DNA of 64,000 bases, from assembly GCA_009667805.1 (NCBI GenBank), contig CM019064.1, forward strand, positions 73,344,400 to 73,408,399, given 5' to 3'. The first letter of the stretch is position 1. Every line of letters begins with the position of its first letter. Below, in pieces: positions 9,781 through 21,086 of the stretch. The position numbers and the translations under genes were made by a program. The stretch is from Leptobrachium leishanense (Eukaryota; Chordata; Amphibia; Anura; Megophryidae). The notes beneath the pieces were generated by a model. That model did no database searches. It was not told the DNA's origin and saw only the letters and a program-made list of their open reading frames with translations.

Positions 9781-12700
9781 ATCATCAGCTAGGAGCTAGG
9801 CATGATGACCAGTAGTGATGAGCCGAACACCCCCGTGTTCAATTTCAAAAGTTCGAGTTCGAACTCGAACACGAACCGAACTCAATGCAAGTCAAGGGGA
9901 CTCGAAAGTTCAATTTTTAGAGTGCCCTCCAGGAAGGCATATATGCAAGACATTTGCCATAAAAGGGGTATGGGGGTCAGGGTAGTGCCCTGGGGGACAG
10001 GAAACCTGGACAAAAAAAGTTTTTAAAAAAAGTTTTTTAAGGAACAATGAGTTTTCCATGAAATAAAGGTTAAGAATAAAAATGAAAAATTCCTTCAAAT
10101 ATCGTGCCTAGGAGGTCCCCATAACCTGCCCGTGAAGTGGCAGATTTGTAGGATGTATAGAAACATTTAAAAACAAAAAAATGACATTTCAAATGACGGT
10201 AAATGGTTTTCCTGTAATCTATTCATAAACAACTGCTTGGGGCGGCAACCTGTATGAAAAGAGACATTTTAGGACACGCAGAACAAGTTTAGTGATTTTT
10301 TGGCTAAATTATGGTGAAAATTATGCAGGCTTTGGATGAAAGTAACAATAGGTGCTTTAAAATTGGGCCTTTAGTGTCGGCAACAGTGCCGTCACACCGT
10401 AACCCCTCTGTGGTATTATGGAAGAGTGCAGTGTTGGACCCTGCGGTCAAATATTAAAATGATATGAATCTGGTACAGGCGTCCGTGCACACTAATATTT
10501 TGTCTTTTGTGGCAGCAAGTGCCTTCACACCGTAACCCCTTTGTGGTAGTGTGGAAGAGTGCAGTGGTGGAGGTTTTGTGAATGCAGAAGAGATCCCCCA
10601 TCTATTCAGTTACGTCAGCATCAGGGGATTGATAGCTTCTGATCCAGGACTGATTCGTTTTTATAAATGTCAGCTGGTTTACAGAGTCGGTGGACAGATG
10701 CACTCTTTTGTCTGTGACAAAACCTCCAGTGGCACTGAACGTCCTTTCAGAAAGCACGCTGGATGAAGGGCAACCTAGCAGCTGCATAGCATATTGACTA
10801 AGTTCTGGCCAGTGATCCAATCTCAACACCCAGTAAGCCAGTGGATCATCTGCTGTAAAGGTATACAGGTCTGCCCTTGCCCCTAGGTAGTCCTGCACCA
10901 TACGGTAAAGACGCTGGCAATGGGTGCCTACATTTGACGTCCCTGGGCGCCGTGGACTAAAAAATTTAAAAAGGCATCAGTCAAGCGGCCCCGGCCTTCA
11001 CCGCTCTTCCTCTGATCATCCACAGCCTCAGAAGCACCTGTGTCATCACTTGGTAACCTACCAGTGCCTGGAAAGGTGTTACACAAGTGTCGCTTTAGAG
11101 CGTCCTCAAGTTGTTTCATCCGGTCCTCCCTCTGTGTGGGCAGGATGAGCTCTGCAACTTTACCCTTGTATCGTGGATCAAGTAGGCTTGCCAACCAGTA
11201 ATGATCCCTCTCCTTGATAGCACGAATCCTGGGGTCCTTTAGCAGACTTTGCAGGATAAGGGAGCCCATGCAGCATAGGTTGGAGGTGGCATTAGCTTCC
11301 GAGTCTTCCTGGTCAATGAGGATGACCCCATCGTGCACTTCCTCCTCCCAGTCACGTATTAGTCCTTGGGTTTCTGGGGAAACAAAACCCTCCTTAGAGG
11401 AATCCCCACCTTCAATGCCCCCACTACTTAAATATTCCTCCTCCTGTCTGATCTGAGGACCCGCAGGAATGCTGTCTGTGTAAAGACTGGGGCCTTGAGA
11501 GCTAGGGAAGGCCTCCTCTTCCTCCCGCTGCTCTGCCTCTATTGCCACATCTATAATTCCCTGCAGAGTGCGCTCCAGCAAGAACACTAAAGGAGTTGTG
11601 TCACTGATGCATGCACTGTCCCTGCTCACCATCCTCGTTGCCTCCTCAAATGGTGACAGTACAGTGCATGCATCCTTGATCATCAGCCACTGCAGGGGGG
11701 TAAAAAAACCAAGTTGACCTGAACCTGTCCTTGTGCCATACTCTGCTGCTTGTGCAGACGCTGCAGCATTGCTAATGTCGAGTTCCACCTGGTGGGCATG
11801 TCACAGATCAGACGGTTTGTGGGAAGGTGGAATTCTCTTTAAATTTTTGCCAAGCGAACACTTGCTGGGAATGACCGTCTGAAGTGGCTGCAGACTTTTC
11901 TGGCCTGGCTGAGAAGCTCTGCCAGCCCTGGGTACCTGGTTAGGAATTGCTGTACCACCAGATTTAGGACGTATGCTAGGCATGGTACATGCGTCAACTT
12001 ACTCTGGCGTAGGGCAGAGAGAAGGTTGCTGCCATTATCACAGACGACCATTCCCAGCTGAAGCTGTCGTGGTGTTAACCATCTCTGCACCTGCCCCTGC
12101 AGAGCTGACAGAATGTCTGGCCCAGTGTGGCTCCTGTCCCCTAAACAAACCAGCTCAAGCACAGTATGGCATCTTTTTGCTTGAGCCATTGCGTAGCCCC
12201 TGCCATGCGTCGCTTTAACTGCCACTTCGCCAGAGACAGAGAAGGAGGAGGAGGAGGAAGAGGTGGTGGAGCAGACAGACCTCATACAAGCAGCTTTCTG
12301 GAGGCATGGTGGATGAACAAGCTCCAGCACAGAGTCCCATCCTGGATCCCTCCCTGCTGAAATCAGAGTTACCCAGTGTGCTGTGAAGGAAATGTATTGG
12401 CCCTGTCCATGCTTGCTGGACAACGTGTCTAAAGTCATGTGCACCTTGCTGCTGACTGCCTTTCCCAATGACTCCATAACATTGTCTTCCACGAGCTGGT
12501 ATAGTGCTGGAATGGTCTTCTGTGAAAAGAAATGGCGTTTTGCAACCTGCCACTGTGGTACAGCACATTTAGCAAATTCACAGAAGGAAGCAGAGTCCAC
12601 CAGCTGGAAAGGCAGCCGCTGTAATGCGAGTAATTTTGCTAAGCTGGCATTTAGACGCTGTGCTTGGGACTATATTTTTTATTATGCTGCAGCAGCTGGG

Positions 12701-13048
12701 GCAATGTAATCTGACTGCATAAATCTTCAGTTGATGGGATGCTATCACATTCTGAGGAAGGACCTGGTACACCCATTACTGTAGCATCATCCCTGTCAGT
12801 GGAGGTTGTAGGCAATGACATGGCAGGACATATAGTGGGGGTAGAGACAGATGAGGAGGAGGACCTATGCAAAGTGTTGTGCCAACGGGATGCGTGGCAG
12901 GTGGTCATATGTCGCCTCAAACACGTGGTACCGAAGTGTGGGATGTCTTTCCCATGCTTGATCCTCATCTGACATAGATTACAAATTACAAATAGCAAAG
13001 GTGCGGTCTGTTGCACATTTCTTAAAGAACTCCAAGACAGCAGACTTC

Positions 13049-14573
13049 TAGACATGTGCATTCGTTTTAGTACTAAAACGATTTAGTCTGAATTTTGGGA
13101 TAATTTAGTTTTAGTATGACTCAAGAGATACGAAACTACTCAGTACAAAAAACGAAAGAAACTAAAATAAAATGCACTACATTTTAGTTTCAGTCCTTTT
13201 TGTGATATTACATTGATGAGTGAAGGAGACCAGCAATGAAGAGCGCAACATCGCAAAGCTACAGAAAAGGTTTGTATACGTAATCCTTCCTGACCCCTTC
13301 CCGTGAAAATCTGAAAGTGATAGAGCTCCAGAATACTCACTCGCAGCACAGACAGCCAGCACAGGAGAGGAAACCTTTACTTAACTCTTGCATGTCTATG
13401 AGGCAGACATGAGGCAGACAAGATGATAAAAGCAGCTGGAGAAGGAAAACACAAAATAAATCACACTGAAAGCTAATGACAGAGGAGGGCTGGATACTAA
13501 AAACCCCTTTATAACAAGCAGCGCTGGGAGAAGAGAGGGACTTTTTAAAACGTGTGTTATCTCCCCTCCCGCTCTGCATAATAGGGGCTTGGGTCTGATA
13601 CATTTTATATTATCCAGGAGCACTGTCCCCCTTTCCTCGTCTATAATACACGTTTTATATAAAGTCCCTCTCCTCTCCCAGTGCTGCTTGTTATAATTTT
13701 TTTTACGTCTGATACATTTAGTATCCAGTTCTCACAGTTACTCTGTCATTATGAGCCTTCAGTGTGATTTATTTGAATGTTTTCACTGGATTTAAAGTGC
13801 TTTACTTTATTATAAAAATAAATTTGCACCAGTCATCTCTGAGCTTTCAGACTGATTTACGTTAATATTTTCCCTCTCCCCTGCTTTTATATTTATAGTA
13901 AGTAAAAGTTCTCACTCCTGGATAAGCATTGCATTCCAATGTTCTGCACCCTCTACATGCCAATGCAGTAGGATGTTCTATACAGAGAGGGGCATTAATT
14001 AATGCAGGAGGATGTTCTATACATTATACAGAGAGGGGTATTAATTAATGCAGTAGGATGTTATCTACATTATACAGAGAGGGGTATTAATTAATGCAGG
14101 AGGATGTTCTATACATTATACAGAGAGGAGCCTTTTTTTTAGCCCCTTAAATCCAGTGGCTGTGAGCACGGAGATCGGCAGCTTGTTATATTATCTCTCA
14201 GTACAATGTAACTGACTGTAACAGCGCTCAGAGTTTCAGTAAAACAAGGAAATAATATTGTTCTAACCTCTTATATATAAAAATATTATTTACTAGTTTT
14301 ACGGAAACTCTGAGCGCTGTGATGAGCAGCAGTCAGTTACTGTAACAGCTTTGCCTGACACATTGTGCTGAGAGTGAGAGATACTGTAACGAGCAGCAAT
14401 CTTAGCCCTCTGAGGAGCCACTACAATAGTAATTGTATCCACTATTTTTCGGATGAATGAACATAGTTTTCATACTAAAGAACTGAAAACAAATTTCTTT
14501 AGCAACTAAATAAATTGCATTTTAGGACTAATCCATTAGTTCAAAACGAAATTTTGTGCTGTGCACATGTCTA
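13049..14573. mobile_element. hAT-type element inserted in the hAT transposase gene, 1525 bp
   Basis: The ends TAGACATGTGCATTCG and GTGCACATGTCTA are inverted. An exact 8-bp duplication, CAGACTTC, lies at 13041-13048 and 14574-14581, inside what was the transposase coding region. There is no transposase inside. It contains a 46-bp tandem repeat (about 13962-14130) and an inverted pair in which AGCGCTCAGAGTTTC (about 14225) faces GAAACTCTGAGCGCT (about 14304). The frames at 13337-13623 are not supported as genes. Confidence 0.85.
13962..14130. repeat. Tandem repeat, about 46-bp unit, 3-4 copies
   Basis: Each unit reads AATGCAGKAGGATGTTCTAT, then ACATTATACAGAGAGGGG, then TATTAATT. The first unit lacks part of ACATTAT. 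It lies inside the nested hAT element. Confidence 0.85.
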
Positions 14574-15499
14574 CAGACTTCCTATACATGTGCTTTGAGA
14601 CAACAGCGCTCTGCACCTGAGCAGCTGTGACTTCTGATGCCTTGGACTGGCTACGGGTGGTCATAGAGGACATTCTGCCTCGTTTTTGTTGTGCCTCCTC
14701 CTCCTCCCTTGACTCCTCTGTTCGATCAGGCACCCAGATGGAGTCAGTGACCTCATCACCATCATCACCTCCTATCTTCTCGTTACTGGAGCCAACCTCG
14801 CAATATGCTGCAGCTGCTGGGGGAACATGAGTGCCAGTTCTTTGTGTGTCACTGGCACCCCCTCCCTCTAGGCTGATTATACTCCCTTCCTCAACCTCAG
14901 AGATTGAATCAGAGCACTGGAGTTGCTGCGCATCCTCAAGCAGCATGACACTGACACTGTCACTGTAGTCAAACAATTCAACTGACTCCTCCGTGTATGA
15001 TAGTGAGGCTACGGCAGGAGTAGCTGTGGAAATGGAGGCTGAATTAGATGTTTTGGCAGCTGAGGTGGACTGTAAACCACAACAAGCCTGGCTGGCAGAG
15101 GACTCGGAGGATGAGGATGGCCTGGTTAGCCAATCCTGCAAATCCTCTGTATGTTGCTGCTGCTTAAGATGGCTAGCACCAGTTAGAAACAAGGACAAGC
15201 GTGCCCCTGCAGAGGATGCACCACGTCCCTTATTTCATGGAAAACTCACTGTCCTTTTAAAAACGTTTTTTTTTTTACTTTTTGTCCTTGTTTCCTGTCC
15301 CCCAGGGCACTACCCGGACCCCCATACACCTTTTATGGCAAATATGTAGCATATCTCTTGGAGAGCACTCTAAAAACTGAGTTTTCAGCCCCATTGACTT
15401 GCATGGGGGTTCGGGTTCGGACCCGAACAAATGGGAAGTTCGGGTACGGGTTCGAACCGAACTCGGGGGGTGTTCGGCTCATTCCTACTTGAGAGTACA

Positions 15500-15790
15500 C
15501 GAGGATACTTGGAGGGCAAGAAGGAACTTGGAGGGTCACAGCATACCTGGAAACTTGGAACCAGGAGAGGCAGAGGCAGTGGCAGAGGAGCAGGCTGAAG
15601 GAACTGGTTGGAATGCAGGGGAATAGCTGATCACAATAGTAGATACACACAGGTCTTGTCTTTGAGAGCAAGACGGTAACAATGATAGAGCACTGGCTGA
15701 AGGGAGGCGTAGACTTTTATTGAGAACAACCAGTCAACTGTGAGCATGTGCTGAAGGCACAAAAAACAGGGCTGGTGTGGTGAGGATAAG
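15500..15790. other. No feature recognised
   Basis: Purine-rich sequence (GGAGAGGCAGAGGCAGTGGC near 15567) between the hAT element and a dispersed repeat. No assignment. Confidence 0.35.
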
Positions 15791-15797
15791 ACTGAAA

Positions 15798-16013
15798 TAT
15801 AAGGCTACTCCATGGACTCCATGGAGGGGATACTTGCGATGGCGCGTTAGCACTGCCGTGAGCACCCTTGAGGCTAGCAGCCACTACGGGGCAGGCTGCT
15901 GGATTAAGCACCTGCTCCGATGTGCTTGTAAACCGGGGGCGCTAAGGGGAGATTTGCGACTGCAAATCTTTCCCCTTAGCATCCCCATTTTAGCTTAGGG
16001 CAGGTGATAGGGC
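15798..16013 (+). repeat. Dispersed repeat, copy 2
   Basis: This is the second copy of the family at 2515-2735. It includes CATGGACTCCATGGAG, GCGCGTTAGCACTGCC, GCTAAGGGGAGATTTGCGAC and TTTAGCTTAGGGC. The family is unidentified. Confidence 0.6.
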
Positions 16014-16073
16014 CTATACTGTATATGTCGCTTTCATAAATTCCTATTTTATATGGCATCCACTATACATATA

Positions 16074-16656
16074 GGGATGTATTACAATGTTGGTGCTAAC
16101 TTAACCAGAGCAGTTGTAAACTGAAAACCTCCATAGGCTATAATGGCTCTGGGAAGTTTACAACAGCTCTGGTTAGGCTGGGGTCAGACGAGCGTAGTGT
16201 TCACGTCCGTGATTGCGCCTAAAAGTACGTCCGTGATAGCATGAAAGAAAGCCCATCGGAGCCCGACACACGAACTACGACCGCACTGAACTGCGGACGC
16301 ACAACGGCCGCGGCCCACGGACGCAAGGCAGGCAAGAACGTAAATCCCCTAGAACGGCCGCACAAAGTGCGCTGCGTCCGCAACATCTGCATAGCTTTGT
16401 GTGTGAGTGATGGAACGTGGTCAGACAGAGTGCATTTATACGTCCAGCATTTTTCACGGACAAAATGGTTTTGCTTTTTAATTTATTTTTCCTCCTACAT
16501 CCGTCAAAAAATAAACGTCAGTGAAAAAAACGGACTGTGTGACCACTACTGTGTCTTCCGTACTGACGTACGTCCGTGTGCAAGGACGTACAGTCCGTAG
16601 AAATCACGCTCGTCTGACCCTAGCCTTAAGCTAGCACCAAGTATGTAATATAGCCC
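16074..16656. mobile_element. Palindromic Harbinger-type MITE split by a CpG-rich MITE
   Basis: The left end GGGATGTATTACAATGTTGG and right end CCAAGTATGTAATATAGCCC are inverted. ATA lies at 16071-16073 and 16657-16659. It belongs to the family of 4202-4323 and 62693-62822. Its right arm is interrupted after GCTCTGGTTA by the insertion at 16176-16625 and resumes with AGCTAGCACC. Removing the insert and one TTA restores the family sequence. Confidence 0.8.
16176..16625. mobile_element. CpG-rich Harbinger-type MITE, subfamily B, 450 bp
   Basis: The ends GGCTGGGGTCAGACGAGCGT and ACGCTCGTCTGACCCTAGCC are inverted. Exact TTA duplications lie at 16173-16175 and 16626-16628. It is in reverse orientation relative to 8778-9226. 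The 119-codon frame here is confined to the MITE. Confidence 0.85.
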
Positions 16657-16659
16657 ATA

Positions 16660-17340
16660 GTCATTGTTCCTTCTTTCCTTTATTCCTCTATACATCCTTT
16701 CTTCTCATCCTTTCTCTAACACAACTCTGAATATCCAAGTATATGTGAAAAAAATGACATTTCCAGCGGTTGCTTTTTTTACGCTTTTTTGATTATAAAC
16801 CGATAGTAATCATTACAGGATGATTCAGCCTATTCACACTCCCTCAGAAATCTGAGTCAGTGGGTCATAAGTTGCATAAAGGCAGTGGGTCAAGGTGAAA
16901 TAAGCAACATAAATGGATGTGTGTTGTGCTCTCATTTATTTATTTATTTTTAATTCATACCGTGCATAAATTCCATGTGTGGGATTGAATGCGAAAAACT
17001 ACTGACCATGACATTGAAGTCATTGCTTTTGGAAATTGGTTTTGTAAAGGAAACTGAGAAAATGAAATCTTCAGAATGAGATGCAGCAAGCACAAATGTG
17101 TTTTTGTAAAGAGCATCGGCAACTGATCTATTCAGAGTTTGATATTGTACATTGCACTGGAGATTTTATATACTGTATAATATATATATATATTTCATGA
17201 GTATAGCAGTACGTAGTGTATCGCTAAGTATTGCTATACTTGTAAGTTTGGCATCTGGACTAACACAGCCTATCTAATCTATATATATATTCCCATGCAC
17301 TGTGAGTTTTCAGTCTGTGTTGTTTTAATTATGCACTATG
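16660..17340. other. No gene; short TA microsatellite
   Basis: AT-rich sequence with TA dinucleotide runs at about 17172-17196 and 17278-17289. Nothing else was recognised. Confidence 0.4.
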
Positions 17341-17615
17341 ACTGTCATGCATGAAAGCCAGAAAATCACACTTCACCTCCATTTTTCCCTCTGCTGTCCC
17401 ACCTGCCCACTCCATCTACCCTCCCACCCAGCCCCTATCCTAGTTATATAACCTCTTCTCAGCTGCTTCAATCCTCACTCGGTTTAACCTCATCATGCCC
17501 AAGCTCTTGGGCTATCATTATGCAGGGTCTGCTGTATTCTCTCTGGTCATTATCTCCACACTCCCCCTGTTCCCTTTTGTTTCACTTGCCTTAGTCCCTT
17601 AGATTGTAAGCTCAC

Positions 17616-18677
17616 TGTTACGTTCTCCCAGCCAGGTCCCCTGGTGCTGAGAGCTCTACTCAGCCCTTTTGGTTTTTAGGGTTAATTCTGTCTGTCTCTC
17701 CGCCCCTGGAGTCTCAGCGTCTGACCAGACCTGTGGTCACATGACCTGCACTGCCCTATATAATGGCAATCAGTGCAATGGTTCCCTGATCCAGTATAGA
17801 TCTTGCTTGCTGAGTTCCTGATTGCTCTATATTGTATTTGGATATCTTGGTTCTGACTTCTGGCTCTGTATTCTGACGATTCTTGTGATTTACCCCTGGT
17901 ACCGTGTATGTCAGGCCTCAAAATTTCAAGTCCCAAGCTACTAGCATTGTCTTAAGAGTTACTCGCCACTAGTTGCCCCACCTAACCCCTATCCAGCAAT
18001 GCCTCTGCATTCCCACTCGCCCTCATGTAATTTCCACTCGCCAAATGCGAGCAGGCGAGTGGAAATTTTGAGGCCTGGTGTATGTGATATATTGGTTCAT
18101 GACTCCTGGCTTTGTATTCTGATCACTCTCTCGCTTGATCCCATTTGTGTTTTGTATGTGTGGTATTCTGTTTTTTGTTTATACCACACTACAGTCTCTG
18201 TTATTTGTTTATTCTGGTGCGAGACCTAATTGCTAGGTATCCTGTTGGTTTTGCTGGTCGCAGCATAACCTCGAGTTCTATTTGAGTTCTGCCCTGCTTG
18301 CTGCTGAATACATTTCTGTCAAGTGTGTTTTTCTTGTTTATGTGTGTGTATCTTCTGCAGCAGCTCATTGTTCTGTTTATAGAGACCACCTCAAGGATCT
18401 CTTTCTTGTTCCGTTGTTAGATATTTCTTGTCAAGTCTGGTTTAACCCTGTTATTTCTTTGTGTACGTTTTCTCGTATTCACTCCCACCCTGGACTCCGT
18501 ATAGTTAGAAGGCCATCCAAGGACCTTTCTCCAGTGCAGGGCTTTCCTCGTGTGTCTGGTTCTGTTTAATCCTGTCTCCAGGGTTCTGCAATATGCAGAA
18601 CATATACCTGCCTAAAGGGCTTACTCAAGCACACAGCAAAGACCCCACTTTGGCTCCTGAGGGGGGCCACCGCAACA
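17616..18677. mobile_element. Solo LTR with 5-bp target duplication
   Basis: The segment begins TGTTACGTTCTCCCAGCC and ends CCACCGCAACA, giving TG...CA termini with inverted TGTT and AACA. The flanks are an exact CTCAC at 17611-17615 and 18678-18682. A 5-bp duplication with TG/CA ends is typical of LTR retrotransposons or endogenous retroviruses. No internal coding region is present, so the copy is a solo LTR. It carries a MITE at 17912-18077. The family is unknown and unlike the LTR at 19151. Confidence 0.8.
17912..18077. mobile_element. hAT MITE, 166 bp, inside the solo LTR
   Basis: The ends CAGGCCTCAAAATTTC and GAAATTTTGAGGCCTG are perfect inverted repeats. An exact 8-bp duplication, GTGTATGT, lies at 17904-17911 and 18078-18085. 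Confidence 0.9.
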
Positions 18678-19150
18678 CTCACGGGATGTCTGGCTGAACA
18701 CTTGTATAAAGTGTTGCATTTACAGGACAATTATCCTACAGGCAGGGCCGTTTGTTCCTTGTGTTTTATTATTTATTATGTCACCTGTTTGTGCTTCCCC
18801 AATGTAAAGTGCTACGGAATCTGTTGGAGCTGTATAAGTATTTGTAAGATATTTAATAATACAAAGGCTGTGTGGAAATGGCATGGAAAAGGATAAAATT
18901 GGCCTTTCGCATACTACAACAGAATGAGAAAAAAGGCAAAATAGTAATTGTTATTACACAAGTATTAAAGGCAGTAAATGGCAATCTAATTACAGGAGTT
19001 TTCTTATAACATATAGCATATGTGGAACACTGAAAAAGGAATTCTCTGTCATTGTGCTCATTATATAGGACAAGCATCGTTTTAAAAAGCAGAAATTAAT
19101 ATATTTAGGGCCGTATTACAAAGTGCTAACTTAACCAGAGCTGTTGTTAG

Positions 19151-20105
19151 TGTAGCGCTGTTTTAGTTCTGTTGCTGTAATTACTAATTTCTGGCCACCA
19201 GGGGGAGACAAGCGCAATGTGAACTATACTGGACACATTGGGACTACATTTTCCAGCATGCTTTGGGGCAGAGACAGGAAGTGGGTGGGGAGAACAGACA
19301 GACATCCGCAACCTCGCGTGGAGGAGAGCCAGCGTGCGCCAAGGGGTGACCAGAGCAAGATGCACATGAGACAGGGAGCGATTGTGACCAGGCCGGAGCA
19401 CAGGGGCTGCCTTGTGGACGCTGGAGATTGGTTTCAGTGACTTGCCAGAGACCTAGTAATCCACCACTGAGAGGTTTACACAGACACAGAGCTGCAGATA
19501 GGACCCCGAGTTAGGAGACCGTGATGATCTAATGGGAGTGCAGGCAGGGAGCTGAGAATCTTGTTGCAAAGACGGACAAGCAAGAAAAGCGGATCCGGTG
19601 GCACAGAGTCCCAGCCAAATCGAGCAGAGAGACGTCCTTTGTCGAGGAGCGGAGCAGATTATCTGGCGGATGGGTGAGAGGCCTTCCAGGCCACAGTAAA
19701 GTTAACAAAGCACGCTGCAGTTTGCCTAAATCTACAGGGCCCCAACGTGACTAGTTGAAGACACACTGAATTCATTCACTGGCCAGTTGAATCTAGTACC
19801 CGGGTACCAACACACGCATACACACACACCTTCTTGGGACACAACCTGTACGGGACTTACACTCCGGCAACGAAGGGGTTAAAATTTCCTTTTTTACCGT
19901 TGCGCGTTTCTCGCATTACGAATTCCTGTATACATACATACATACATACATACATCTATCGTGCTTGCTTTATATATGCCAGTTTGAGACCAGTAAACTA
20001 TATAACTAATAAAATCCACAACAGTGCTGGTGTATATTTATTCCCTAGTGTGGGGAGACTGACTCGAGGTTCAATTCAGCGGCTCCTCCGGGAGTGAGCG
20101 CTACA
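19151..20105 (+). mobile_element. 5' LTR of a Gypsy-type retrotransposon, 955 bp
   Basis: It begins TGTAGCGCTGTTTTAG and ends GAGTGAGCGCTACA, with inverted TGTAGCGCT/AGCGCTACA termini. AATAAA lies at 20008-20013. A TGG at 20108-20110, two bases past the LTR, sits where a tRNA primer-binding site is expected. A Gag-like reading frame follows. The same LTR family occurs as a solo copy in the opposite orientation at 60210-61151. A short CATA microsatellite lies at about 19931-19954. Confidence 0.85.
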
Positions 20106-20150
20106 CGTGGGGGATCCAGTCTCTGGAAAAATGCATTTAAAGGGTTAAAT

Positions 20151-20940
20151 ATGGATCCAGACACTGCTGCCAAATGGTGTGAGGAGCAAAGTAGTCAGAT
20201 AGAATTATGCATAGTCATGGATATTCCTGCAGACACTTGGGCCGAAGATCAGATTCGCCGGGCCGTGGCCGAGCTGACACCAGATCATCGGGGGTTAATC
20301 CTGGACATCAAAGCGAACCCTCTCACACGTATGTTCTTTTTGAATGGAGAAAGGGTGTTCTAGTGTGTTTTCAGGGCACGAGCGCGAAGCTGACCGATGA
20401 GGTGGAAGTTCAACTGATTCAGCCAAGTGCGCCACGTGGCGATTCCCGCGAGTGTTCCCGCGCCCAGTCCGCTGGCCATGATCGGGCCTGAATTTATAGT
20501 GGCTATTGGAGATTTGCTGGCTAAATGTCAAAGAACAAGCCCTCCGCACACTAACTTTGGTTATCGACGGTTGAGAAATTTTACAGGAAATGTACCAACT
20601 CCGGCGGGAGAAGAAACCTTCGAAGAATGGGTATAACAGGCGATGCAGGCTCTGGATGAGTGGGACATCACCGAAGCACAGAAGAAGCAAAGAATTACTG
20701 AGAGCTTAAAGGGACCTGCGTCAGAGGCTGTCAGAAACCTAAAATTGAGTAAACAAGACTGCACCACTTTAGATTACCTAAACATATTACAGGAAGTTTT
20801 TGGGCGAACGGAAAAGGCTGCGGAGCTCGTGTACCAGTATGAACATACCTACCAGCGGAAAGGTGAGAAGATGACTGAATATATGAGGCGCCTAGATAAG
20901 ATTCTGCACCAGATACTTCTTAAGAAAGGGGCACCAACTA
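20151..20940 (+). pseudogene. Gag of a Gypsy/Ty3-type element, PNMA-like, broken
   Basis: Gag would form the capsid of the retrotransposon particle. The frame starts MDPDTAAKWCEEQ at 20151, 46 bases past the LTR, and meets a stop at 20361-20363. Homology resumes in other frames at about 20468. The region 20565-20938 reads YRRLRNFTGNVPTPAGEETF, EEWV, a TAA stop at about 20635, then QALDEWDITEAQKKQRITES and GPASEAVRNLKLS. This pattern (Y..LR.F.G...P..GEE.FE.W, then a Trp-containing helix, then ES.KGPA) matches the Gag lineage from which the vertebrate PNMA genes were domesticated. The copy stops abruptly around 20940, with no protease, reverse transcriptase or 3' LTR. Stops and frame changes make it non-functional. 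Confidence 0.7.
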
Positions 20941-21086
20941 TGTAATATGGTTTTAAGTTTACAATAGCTCTGGTTAAGTTAGCACCAGGTTTGTAATAGT
21001 GCCCTTAGTATTCTGATACAATGAACGCATTGAAAGCAAGCAACGATAGGTTTTCTTATTTATTTTTATGACTGGTAAATGATTAA

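Larger units (their letters stand above)
10602..15198 (-). pseudogene. hAT transposase (BED zinc finger, RNase H-like core, dimerisation domain), broken
   Basis: The protein would cut and paste the surrounding hAT element. Coding pieces run 5' to 3' on the minus strand. The N-terminal low-complexity region (15198 to about 14582) is Ser- and acidic-rich. After the inserted element comes a BED finger (about 13040-12880) with ICNLC then a downstream HxxxC-type motif in CLRRHMTTCH. The core (12600-11839) contains VVCDNGSNLLSAL and CLAYVLNLVVQ, and continues at 11788-10928 with PLQWLMIKDACTVLSPFEEA and LLDPRYKG. The C-terminal dimerisation domain (10901-10602) contains AYWVLRLDHWPELSQYAMQL and SSVLSERTFSATGG. 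It is inactivated by the 1.5-kb insertion, a frameshift near 12985 and breaks between the pieces. Family membership is well supported by the dimerisation motif; the subfamily is not assigned. Confidence 0.85.
9810..15491 (-). mobile_element. Decayed autonomous hAT transposon, 5.7 kb
   Basis: The left end CAGTAGTGATGAGCCGAACA is mirrored by TGTTCGGCTCATTCCTACTT on the right. The subterminal regions are also inverted, sharing a CATTGACTTGCAT-like block and a CAGGAAAC and GTGCCCT block, which gives long inverted ends of roughly 200 bp. A BED-type hAT transposase is encoded on the minus strand. I could not find a matching 8-bp duplication: the flanks are ATGATGAC and AGAGTACA. The flanks may have decayed, or the outer limits may be off by a few bases. 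A second hAT element is inserted at 13049-14573. Confidence 0.8.
17345..18870 (+). repeat. Dispersed repeat (TTGTAAGCTCAC ... GCGCTACGGAATCTGTTGG family) split by a solo LTR
   Basis: The left part ends CCCTTAGATTGTAAGCTCAC at 17615. The right part resumes at 18683 and includes TGTAAAGTGCTACGGAATCT at about 18804. The same tail appears at 23440-23480. The two halves are separated by the solo LTR at 17616-18677. The outer limits are approximate. It resembles a widespread retroposed tail of frog genomes; no superfamily is assigned. Confidence 0.55.
19108..21004. mobile_element. Palindromic Harbinger-type MITE split by a Gypsy-type element
   Basis: The left arm GGGCCGTATTACAAAGTGC and right arm ending TTTGTAATAGTGCCC are inverted ends. 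TTA lies at 19105-19107 and 21005-21007. The left half stops at GAGCTGTTGTTAG (19150) and the right half resumes near 20951. The LTR element in between was therefore inserted into this MITE. The middle of the MITE, relative to the 130-bp copy at 62693, has been lost at the right junction. Confidence 0.7.

Noticed and set aside
11214..12709. Plus-strand frames of 64-108 codons at 11.2-12.7 kb
   Set aside because: They are antisense shadows of the hAT transposase on the minus strand.
9802..15499. An 8-bp target duplication for the large hAT element
   Set aside because: The adjacent octamers ATGATGAC and AGAGTACA do not match, so no duplication is claimed for this copy.
17172..17289. TA-rich runs considered as promoter TATA boxes or matrix-attachment sites
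   Set aside because: They are simple dinucleotide microsatellite sequence with no gene downstream, so no regulatory role can be supported.
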